In this document: piece after piece, positions 43,817-51,600 of the stretch
Numbering within the stretch: position 1 is the stretch's first letter
How the letters are laid out: each line of letters begins with the position of its first letter
Origin: Paenibacillus lutimineralis
GTDB lineage: Bacteria; Bacillota; Bacilli; Paenibacillales; Paenibacillaceae
NCBI RefSeq assembly: GCF_003991425.1
Contig: NZ_CP034346.1
Location: 409,501 to 473,500, forward strand
DNA length: 64,000 bases
Direction: 5' to 3'
Notes under the pieces: model-generated
What the model saw: only the letters and a program-made list of their open reading frames with translations
Told to the model about the DNA's origin: nothing
Database searches by the model: none
Translations under genes and position numbers: made by a program

Positions 43817-44020
43817 ATGCAAGAAACAACAGTTAAAGTTGAGGGTATGAACTGCGGTAAATGCGCGAAGAAGGTCGAAGGTGCGCTTGAAGCGATTGGT
43901 GCTGAGGGACAGGTAAACCTTGAAGAGCACACCGTGAATGTAAAATATGACTCATCCAAAGTGGGACTTTCAGATATTAAAGCAAGTATTGAAGCGAAAG
44001 GCTACCGCGTAGCGTTGTAA
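43817..44020 (+). CDS. Second CopZ-like copper chaperone
   Basis: 67 residues, ATG 43817 preceded by GGGAGGAGGTGAG. One heavy-metal-associated domain with GMNCGKC (Cys13 and Cys16) and ending IEAKGYRVAL. It differs from the first chaperone in the residues between the cysteines (GK instead of NH), which in this family influence Cu affinity and partner choice. 58 bp after copA and followed by a terminator, so it is the last gene of the operon. Division of labour between the two chaperones is not known. Confidence 0.88.
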   Translation: MQETTVKVEGMNCGKCAKKVEGALEAIGAEGQVNLEEHTVNVKYDSSKVGLSDIKASIEAKGYRVAL

Positions 44021-44028
44021 TCATAAAT

Positions 44029-44083
44029 AGAACCCTTGCTGGTCATAGTATCTTCCGGATACTTTAACCGCAGGGGTTCTTTG
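44029..44083 (+). terminator. Terminator of the copper operon
   Basis: AGAACCC and TGC pair with GCA and GGGTTCT across a long partly paired loop, followed by TTTGG. Nine bases after the stop codon. Confidence 0.7.
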
Positions 44084-44204
44084 GCGTTCCATAGATGATC
44101 GATGCGTGCTCTCTAGAATGTGATGATAATATTGTAAAATAAGACAGACAGCTGTCACTTGCAATGTGGTATAACTACATCAAGAAAACAAAGGAGTGTT
44201 AGCC

Positions 44205-44720
44205 ATGGCAAGTTACGAGTATGCATCCAAACAGGACCTAATTGATACGATTCATTCCCGTTACATACAGCTTGATGCTGAGTTTGATGAAATCGAGAAC
44301 AGCCAAAAGGACAGGCGCATTCCTGAAGTGGACAAGACGCCTGCGGAGATCATCGCATACCAGCTGGGCTGGCTATCCCTCGTTATGGGCTGGGACAAGG
44401 ATGAGCGTGAAGGCCGGGAAGTACGGATGCCCGCGCCGGGTTACAAATGGAATCAACTTGGCGGATTGTATCAGTCTTTTTACGATGAGTACTCCTCTAA
44501 GTCCCTGCCAGAGCTCAGATCCTTATTCCTTAAGAAGGAACAGCAATGGTTGGAATGGATCGAGACTCTGACGGATCAGGAACTATTCACGCAAGGTGTC
44601 CGTAAATGGACGGGAGACAAAGAAAACTGGCCGATGGTCCGTTGGATTCATATTAACTCGGCGGCCCCATTCCAGAATTTCCGCTCCAAGATTAGAAAGT
44701 GGAAGAAGTACACTACATAG
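44205..44720 (+). CDS. ClbS/DfsB-family four-helix-bundle protein
   Basis: 171 residues from ATG 44205 with AAGGAG 7 nt upstream. Sequence pattern of the ClbS/DfsB (DUF1706) family: YASKQDLIDTIHSRY at the start, TPAEIIAYQLGWLSLVMGWD, and the C-terminal WIHINSAAPFQNFRSKIRKWKK. ClbS protects against colibactin by hydrolysing its cyclopropane, and DfsB relatives belong to the DinB-like fold. Most family members have no known function. Monocistronic, converging on the exporter genes with only 23 bp between. Confidence 0.85.
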   Translation: MASYEYASKQDLIDTIHSRYIQLDAEFDEIENSQKDRRIPEVDKTPAEIIAYQLGWLSLVMGWDKDEREGREVRMPAPGYKWNQLGGLYQSFYDEYSSKSLPELRSLFLKKEQQWLEWIETLTDQELFTQGVRKWTGDKENWPMVRWIHINSAAPFQNFRSKIRKWKKYTT

Positions 44721-44743
44721 AGCGGCTCGACAAAATTAATGCA

Positions 44744-45556
44744 TTAAGTCCGGCGCATATAGGCACGCACGGTTAACGGCGCAAAGATCAGGACGATCAC
44801 CGCAGCGCCGATCAAGGAAATTCCCAAGTCCCAGCCGACAGTGCCAGTGTTGGCCAGATCACGTACGGCCGTTACCAGATGCGAGATCGGATTGAACTTC
44901 ACGAACCACTGCAGCCAGTTCGGCATCGTCTCCACCGGTACAAAGGCGTTGGAGAGGAATGTGAGCGGGAACAACACGATCATCGAGATTCCCTGTACGC
45001 TTGAGGCTGTGCGGGCAATGACGCCAAAGAAGGCGAAGATCCAGCTGATCGCCCAGGAAGAGGCAATGACGATAATCCCGGCAAGGGCGACATACTCCAG
45101 GCCTCCGCCTGGACGGTAGCCCATAATATAGCCCATCACAAAGGTCAGCACGGTCGCAATTGTATAACGGATCGTATCAGCGAGCAGCGCTCCTGCGAGC
45201 GGAGCAATCCGTGCGATCGGCAGTGATTTGAAGCGGTCGAACACGCCTTTGTCCATATCCTCGCGTAGCTGGACGCCGGTCACGACGGAGGTCGTGATCA
45301 CGGTCTGGACGAGAATACCGGGGATAATGACCGGCAAGTAGCTGGCTACATCGCCAGAGATCGCCCCACCGAAAATATACGTGAACATTAATGTGAACAG
45401 GATTGGCTGCAACGTGACGTCGAATAATTGCTCAGGCGTACGGCGGATTTTGAGTAGTCCGCGGTAGGCCATCGTAAGCGAATTACGCAGCGATTGCATG
45501 AAGCTGGTGTTGTTTTTTAATTTGCGTTCAGATACAGCTTGAATGGAAGTTCTCAT
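44744..45556 (-). CDS. DrrB-type ABC-2 exporter permease
   Basis: 270 residues from ATG 45556, overlapping the end of the ATPase gene by four bases (ATGA). Six transmembrane helices with the ABC-2 pattern: RTPEQLFDVTLQPILFTLMF at the first helix, LREDMDKGVFDRFKSLPIA in the coupling region, and VPVETMPNWLQWFVKFNPIS before the last helix. DrrB is the membrane part of the daunorubicin-type efflux pump. The substrate here is unknown; toxin or antibiotic export is the usual role. Confidence 0.9.
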   Translation of the reverse strand: MRTSIQAVSERKLKNNTSFMQSLRNSLTMAYRGLLKIRRTPEQLFDVTLQPILFTLMFTYIFGGAISGDVASYLPVIIPGILVQTVITTSVVTGVQLREDMDKGVFDRFKSLPIARIAPLAGALLADTIRYTIATVLTFVMGYIMGYRPGGGLEYVALAGIIVIASSWAISWIFAFFGVIARTASSVQGISMIVLFPLTFLSNAFVPVETMPNWLQWFVKFNPISHLVTAVRDLANTGTVGWDLGISLIGAAVIVLIFAPLTVRAYMRRT

Positions 45557-46581
45557 ACTGTCGTTCCCTCCATGGTTTTGGATTCATAGGCTCGTGCAGT
45601 GGCATCCTCCGCCGCATCAGTTGCCCGTTGGCCGGTGATCGTCAGGAACACCTCGTCGAGAGTTGGTTTCTGTACGCTCATCTCGGAGAGAGTGATTCCT
45701 TCGCCACGGAGTGCGATCAGCAGATCGGTGACGAGATCAGCATTCGCCATCGGCGCCGTGATCTCCCCGGCTTCCGAAGATATGCTCGACGGCACCTTCA
45801 GCACCTGCTCGATCATACGGCGAGTCTTCTCGATGTCTTGCGCATGCTGCACCCGTATATGCAGGGAGGAAGTTCCGACGGACATCTTCAGTTCATCGGC
45901 AGTGCCTTCGGCGATGACCCGTCCATAATCAATTACGGCAATCCGGTCAGCCAGTTGGTCGGCCTCTTCCAGATACTGCGTCGTCAGTAGCACGGTTGAT
46001 CCCGTATCTACTAACCGGCGTATCGTATCCCACATCTGGGAACGCGTACGTGGGTCGAGCCCGGTAGTCGGTTCATCGAGGAAGATGAGTGGTGGCTGGG
46101 CGATCAGGCTGGCAGCCAGGTCCAGTCTGCGCCGCATGCCACCGGAGAAGTTTTTGAGCGGACGCTTTGCCGCCTCGGACAAGCCGAATTCCTCGAGCAA
46201 TTCCACTGCCTTAGTCTTTGCCTCTTTACGCGAGAGGCCGAGCAAGCGCGAGAAGATGATCAAGTTCTCGGTAGCGCTGAGCGACTCGTCGACGGAAGCA
46301 TATTGTCCCGTTACGCCGATCAACTGTCGTACAATCTGCGATTCCTTGACCACGTCATGACCGAAGATCTTCGCTGTTCCGGCATCCGGACGCAGCAGCG
46401 TGGCTAGCATACGAATCGTCGTTGTCTTGCCCGCTCCGTTAGGTCCAAGCACACCATAGATCGAACCTGCGCGTACATTTAAATCCACACCATCCACCGC
46501 ACGATTATCTCCAAATACTTTGACCAGACCACTTGCCTCCACGGCCCAGTTACTATTAGTCTCTTTGTATTTCTGTCCCAA
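45553..46581 (-). CDS. DrrA-type ABC exporter ATP-binding protein
   Basis: 342 residues from TTG 46581, 7 nt after GGAGG. The TTG at 46596 overlaps the ribosome site and is rejected. Walker A GPNGAGKTTTIR, signature FSGGMRRRLDLA, Walker B PLIFLDEPTTGLDP, switch His replaced by Gln in LLTTQYLEEADQLA, as is normal for DrrA. The ~100-residue C-terminal extension (SVQKPTLDEVFLTITGQ) is diagnostic of the DrrA/NodI group. Forms the exporter with the next gene. A solitary end of the repeat element lies 40 bp upstream. Confidence 0.92.
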   Translation of the reverse strand: MGQKYKETNSNWAVEASGLVKVFGDNRAVDGVDLNVRAGSIYGVLGPNGAGKTTTIRMLATLLRPDAGTAKIFGHDVVKESQIVRQLIGVTGQYASVDESLSATENLIIFSRLLGLSRKEAKTKAVELLEEFGLSEAAKRPLKNFSGGMRRRLDLAASLIAQPPLIFLDEPTTGLDPRTRSQMWDTIRRLVDTGSTVLLTTQYLEEADQLADRIAVIDYGRVIAEGTADELKMSVGTSSLHIRVQHAQDIEKTRRMIEQVLKVPSSISSEAGEITAPMANADLVTDLLIALRGEGITLSEMSVQKPTLDEVFLTITGQRATDAAEDATARAYESKTMEGTTV

Positions 46582-46620
46582 TTTAATTTCCTCCAATCCA
46601 CAACATATAGATTCAGAAAG

Positions 46621-46656
46621 CTTGCTTCCCTGTGCTAAAAACCGTACTTTTTGAAC
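46621..46656 (-). repeat. Second solitary left end of the terminal-inverted-repeat element
   Basis: About 36 bp matching, on the minus strand, the left end of the element (GTTCAAAAAGTACGG, then TTTTTAGCAC). More diverged than the one at 17976-18008. It lies in the leader of the DrrA-type gene. Confidence 0.6.
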
Positions 46657-46757
46657 CCTTAATTGTTATCGTAACCGGATCATATCACCGCTTTTTAAAC
46701 AGAATGTAAACAATGAAAAGTTGAATAAATATAAGACAATCATCTTTTTTGTCCATT

Positions 46758-46776
46758 GACAATGATAATCATTTTC
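46758..46776 (+). promoter_or_regulatory. Fur box
   Basis: GACAATGATAATCATTTTC matches the 19-bp Fur consensus GATAATGATAATCATTATC at 17 positions, and is followed by an overlapping further half-site, CAATGATAATGG. It is 102 bp upstream of the NADP reductase gene. Iron-dependent repression is expected. Confidence 0.85.
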
Positions 46777-46878
46777 AATGATAATGGATTTGGATTATAA
46801 AATATGGTAATGCCATAAGCGGATCTGGGGCTGATCGAATCTCCGGATCATTAAAATATAGAGGGGGAAGTAATCAGG

Positions 46879-47925
46879 ATGGGGGACCCATTGGAGTTGT
46901 ATGATGTTACGATCATTGGAGGCGGACCCGCAGGAATGTATGCTGCTTTCTACAGCGGCATGCGCGATATGAAGACGAAGCTGATTGACGCGAATCAGGA
47001 GTTGGGTGGAAGAATGCTGTTGTATCCAGAGAAAATGATCTGGGATGTCGGCGGAGTAACTCCAACTTTATGCGGTACGCTGATTAAGCAGTTGGCTCAG
47101 CAGGCGCAAACCTTTGACCCTACGATCGTCCTCGGTGAGCAGGTAAGCGAGTGTGAGCGCCAGGAGGACGGTACCTTCCTCTTAAGAACGGCGTCGGGCC
47201 AGGTTCATTGGACGCGTACTGTCATCATGGCTATCGGCTATGGTATTCGTAAGATGGCCAAGCTAGAGATCGAGGGAGCGGATCGGTTTGAGGTAACTAA
47301 CCTGCATTATACGGTACAGGAGATAGAGGCATTCCGAGGCAAGCATATCGTCATCTCGGGCGGAGGAGATTCCGCGGTTGATTGGGCTAACGAGCTTCAG
47401 TTGGTCGCTGCATCTGTAACGATAGTGCATCGGAGGAATGAATTCGGAGGACATGAACGAAATGTGACCCGCATGCGGGAATCGACTGTAAATGTCCTTA
47501 CTCCCTATGTAGTAGATAAGCTGCACAGTCAGGACGGGAACCTCATTAATCAGGTAAGCATTACCCATGTAGAGAGCGGTCGATCTGAAACTCTCGATGT
47601 GGATGACGTGATCGTAAATCATGGAATGAGGAGCGACTTCGGGCCTGTCCGCGATTGGGGCTTGAATATTGGAGAATGGACGGTGAACGTAAATACCCGG
47701 ATGGAGACGACTACACCAGGCATTTTTGCAGCCGGAGATTTCGTTGATTATGACAACAAGGTTAGACTTATCGCCGGGGCCTTTACGGACGCCGTCCTGG
47801 CTGTAAATAATGCCAAACTGTTCATAGATCCAGGAGCGGAAAAGGTGGCTTATGTGTCGTCGCACAACAGCCGCTTCAAAGAGAAGAATCGTGCGCTTGG
47901 TGTCATTGAAGAAGACAGGCATTGA
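46879..47925 (+). CDS. Ferredoxin/flavodoxin-NADP+ reductase, thioredoxin-reductase-like (YumC type)
   Basis: 348 residues, ATG 46879 with GAGGGGGAAG. FAD-binding [10 protein letters not shown] near the N-terminus, NADPH-binding [10 protein letters not shown] near residue 164, and C-terminal FAD contact [14 protein letters not shown]. The CxxC redox pair of thioredoxin reductase is absent at the usual place, as in the type 2 ferredoxin-NADP reductases of Bacillus. It moves electrons between NADPH and ferredoxin or flavodoxin. The Fur box upstream indicates induction on iron limitation, consistent with supply of reductant for iron release or flavodoxin. Monocistronic. Confidence 0.9.
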   Translation: MGDPLELYDVTIIGGGPAGMYAAFYSGMRDMKTKLIDANQELGGRMLLYPEKMIWDVGGVTPTLCGTLIKQLAQQAQTFDPTIVLGEQVSECERQEDGTFLLRTASGQVHWTRTVIMAIGYGIRKMAKLEIEGADRFEVTNLHYTVQEIEAFRGKHIVISGGGDSAVDWANELQLVAASVTIVHRRNEFGGHERNVTRMRESTVNVLTPYVVDKLHSQDGNLINQVSITHVESGRSETLDVDDVIVNHGMRSDFGPVRDWGLNIGEWTVNVNTRMETTTPGIFAAGDFVDYDNKVRLIAGAFTDAVLAVNNAKLFIDPGAEKVAYVSSHNSRFKEKNRALGVIEEDRH

Positions 47926-47943
47926 AATACTATTCTTTAAACG

Positions 47944-47977
47944 GGGGCTTGGCGTTACGAACGCTGGGCTCTTTTTT
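47944..47977 (+). terminator. Rho-independent terminator of the reductase gene
   Basis: 12-bp stem with G-T pairs, GGGCTTGGCGTT against AACGCTGGGCTC, followed by six T. Confidence 0.8.
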
Positions 47978-48001
47978 AGGTTCTCCAAAGGGTATGATTT
48001 C

Positions 48002-48042
48002 TGTCACATGACAAAAGTGATGACAACACTCACTATTTTGTC
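48002..48042. promoter_or_regulatory. Overlapping inverted repeats, possible operator
   Basis: TGTCACATGACA (48002-48013) is a perfect inverted repeat. It overlaps GACAAAAGTGA...TCACTATTTTGTC (48010-48042), a second inverted repeat. They lie in the 247-bp gap before the small gene at 48173. Confidence 0.35.
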
Positions 48043-48172
48043 GAATCACAGTATATTACTATGGAATATATAACGATGATTATCGGATTACATTTGCCAT
48101 TACAGTTTAGACTGGGTGGAGTTAGATGTAGTAGGATTGTTTGATATTTCAGAGGAGGAGAGTACCTGGAAT

Positions 48173-48484
48173 ATGATCATGTTGATAACCATGGTAACCG
48201 ATGCTGTTATGTTGGCGAATGTCGAAGGAAATCTTGCCAGCCAAGTATTCGAACTTAAGGAACCTCCGAGTCATTATGCGAAACCGATTGTTCTAACTCT
48301 GAAATTTGATCCAGAGAAGATTGGACCGGGGAAGCAGGCTGCTGTACATTATTTCGATGAGACGAATAAGGTATGGAACGAGCTTGGAGGACAAGTGAAT
48401 GGTAGCCTGATTACAGTCCGGATCGAACAAATGGGGAAATTTGCTGTACTGGCCGTACAGAATCAAATGCAGGCTATGGAGTGA
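48173..48484 (+). CDS. Small protein resembling a C-terminal repeat domain of Paenibacillus surface proteins
   Basis: 103 residues from ATG 48173, with AGAGGAGGAG 12 nt upstream; GTG 48116 in the same frame lacks a ribosome site. The segment LKEPPSHYAKPIVLTLKFD, then VHYFDETNKVWNELGGQVNG and MGKFAVLAV, resembles beta-domains that precede S-layer-homology or stalk regions in large Paenibacillus surface proteins. Here it stands alone and without a recognisable signal peptide. It may be a remnant of a larger surface-protein gene or an independent small protein. A terminator follows at 48525. Confidence 0.5.
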   Translation: MIMLITMVTDAVMLANVEGNLASQVFELKEPPSHYAKPIVLTLKFDPEKIGPGKQAAVHYFDETNKVWNELGGQVNGSLITVRIEQMGKFAVLAVQNQMQAME

Positions 48485-48524
48485 AACTGCTTTCAGACAA
48501 CATACTTAAAGTAGGCAAGAGACA

Positions 48525-48563
48525 AGGAAGGCAGGTTATCTCTTTGGGGACTGCCTTCTTTGT
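48525..48563 (+). terminator. Rho-independent terminator
   Basis: GGAAGGCAG pairs with CTGCCTTC across a 16-nt loop, followed by TTTGTTG. Separates the small gene from the large kinase gene. Confidence 0.75.
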
Positions 48564-48667
48564 TGTCGATATGGTATTTAATCAACACGGTATAATTCAG
48601 GCGAATTCAAATGATATAATGATTAATATTTCCCAGAACGATGAGAAGCTGCAAGGAGGATAGTGAA

Positions 48668-51600
48668 ATGATCGAGTTACTGGGCTACGAGACAATCGGC
48701 AGACTGAGCAGCAATGAGGAGGTTGTGTTGTACCGATTGCGTTGTCCTTCGGACGGACAATATGTGATCGCCAAGACAACTTGTGAAGAATATCCGCAGC
48801 AGAAGCTCACAGACTCCTTCCAATATGAGTTTGACCTTCTCCATAAGCTAGATGGGAGAGGGACGGCAAAGACCTATGGGCTGCATATGCTGAAGAATCG
48901 GCCTGTTCTGCTTCTGCGCGATGATGGGGGCATCACGCTCGATCAATTCCTGCGCTCCGGCAGCAAACCTTTGGATTTAACGACTTTTCTCGAAATCGCT
49001 ATAGAGATCGTCCGATCCCTGATGGTTCTTCAACGCGAGAATATTATACTTCATGAGATCATTCCCCTTTATATCTATGTGAATCCGTCTGCGAAGTCCG
49101 TCAGATTCATTGATCTTCGCTTATGCTCGACCGACCTGAATCAGAGTCCGCTCTCGATAAGGAGCCGCCCTGAATCGGTATTGCCGTATATGTCACCTGA
49201 ACAGACCGGAAGAACGGGGAGAAGAGCGGATTTTCGCACCGATTATTACTCACTTGGAATCACATTATATGAACTGTTATCGGGCAGCCTGCCCTTCGAT
49301 CTTCAGGATGTATCGAATATTGTCTATCGCCATATTGCCCGCACGCCAGAACCTTTGCATCCAAAGTATCCCTCCATACCGGTAACCGTATCAGATATTA
49401 TCGCAAAGTGTATACAGAAGACTCCCGAAGCCCGCTACTCCAGTGCATATGGGATCAAGTATGATCTGGAGGAGTGTCTGTTCCGCTATCAGGCCTCTGG
49501 AAAGATCGATTCCTTTGTTCTAGGCAGTCATGATGTTCCAGAGCGATGGAGCGGCCCCATAAGTTACTATGGACGGCAAGCGGAGCAACAGCAGCTATTG
49601 GACGTATTAGATCAGGTATCCGAGGGAGGGGCGCAAGTAGTATTGGTGCAAGGGGAGTGGGGGATAGGAAAGACATCTTTCGTCCAGCGGACAATTCTAG
49701 ATCATGCATCTCATGAGGGATTCTTCGCCCAGTCCAGGTTAGCCTCTAATCCGTCGGCATCCCCTTTTGACGTATGGATACAACTTATCGATGAATTACT
49801 TAATCGGCTGTTCATGGAGAGAAAGGTACAGATTGAGATTTGGAGACTTCGTATATTAGAGGTATTGGATGGCTTAGGTCAATTGCTAGTTGATCTGGTC
49901 CCAAGACTTGAATTGTTGATCGGCGAGCAGCCTCCGGTACTTTCGCTACCGTCACTAGAGGCGCAGCAACGGCTCCATATGCTGATGAACCGATTTATCC
50001 AGATATTCGCGCAGAAGGGTCACCCGTTGGTCTTATTCATGGATGACCTGCAGTGGATGGATGAAGCTTCGCTGCAATATCTGACCCATTTATTAAATGA
50101 TTCCGAGTTGAAGCATATGCTAGTCATCTTGGCTTGCAGGGATATGGAAGGCTCCGCAGCCGATTCTGCAATGCTTCTGGAAGGTCGGCTGAAGTCGGCA
50201 TATGTGAAGAGGAGTCATATTCTTCTACGGGGGCTTGATCGGGTCGCTATACAACAATTGCTCAAAGACACGATCCACTATGATGCTTCCCAAGATGAAC
50301 GGCTGGTTCGCACTTTGTTCTACAAGACGGGAGGCAACCCGCTATTCCTGCAGCGTCTTCTACAGGATTTGGTCTCGGAGAGAAGAATCTTTTTTGATGA
50401 GGAGACTCGTGGCTGGTGCTGGGATCTTCCGTATATCGCGGGTATGAATGTTCCGGGAAATGCAAGCTCTTACGTGAGGGATAAAATGAAAGCCCTCTCA
50501 AAGCAACAAGCCAGTATATTGGGACAAGCGGCCTGTCTTGGGAATGGATTCAGCCTGGAGCTGCTCAGCTTTATCACTGGACGGTCTTTGGAGGAATTTA
50601 AGGAGATAATGGATTTTGCCAATCAGGAGCATTTCATCCATATTTCCGATGATGGGCAAGGATATCAATTTCTCAATGATTACGTAAGGCAAGAAGCCTA
50701 TGAGTTACTTCCCGAGGCTGAGCGTCAGAAAATACATCTGCGATTCGGCCATTATTTAGTAGAACAATTGCATAATGGAGATGAATCCGATGTATTTACA
50801 GCGGTGAATCATTTGAACAAGGCGCTGGAGCTGCTTAATGAACCTAAGCAGAGAAGACAAGCGGTGGAACTGAACCTGCAAGCGGGCCTGAAAGCCAAGC
50901 AAGCTACGGCTTATGAGACAGCGCTTATTTATTTGCGTAATTCGTCTAGTCTGCTGACAGAAGAGAGCTGGGATAGCGATTATGCGCTGACTTTTCAAAT
51001 TTATCGTGAAAGGGCAGAAGCCGAGTTTCTCTGTTCTCATGTGGAAGAGGCAAACCAATTGTTCAGCCTGCTGCTTCATCATGCGGAGAGTTCTCAAGAT
51101 AAGGCGCTTGTATATATGATTAAGCTCCAATTAGAGGCATCCAATGATAATCATGAAGAGGTCATATCTCTGGGCATGAGAAGTCTGGAATTACTAGGTG
51201 TGAAGCATACCTTTGAACCCAGCACAATTGGACTCATCCTCCGCCTTCTAAAGGTGAGCCGGATGCTTCAGCAGCATTCGCCAGAGACCTTGCTTCAGCT
51301 GCCAGCCATGACTGATGAGGCCCGCAAGGCGGCTATGATGACATTGGTATATACAAGCAATGCCTGCTTCCATGTGAATCAGAAGAGCTGGGTCTCTTCC
51401 ATCTGCACGATGATCGAGATGACATTGGACTATGGAATGACCCCGGAGGCTTCCATTGGCTTTACAGGCTATGCGCTGTTTCTTTACTATCAATTTCAAC
51501 GTGATGAAGAGGCTTTTAAATGGGGGACGCTCGGTTGTAAGTTGGCGAAGCCTTATCCTGCGCTCTACGCCAAGGCGCTTACTTCCTTCTCACTCTGCTT

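Noticed and set aside
48481..48663. 60-codon open frame before the giant kinase
   Set aside because: It spans a terminator hairpin and has no supporting homology that I can see.
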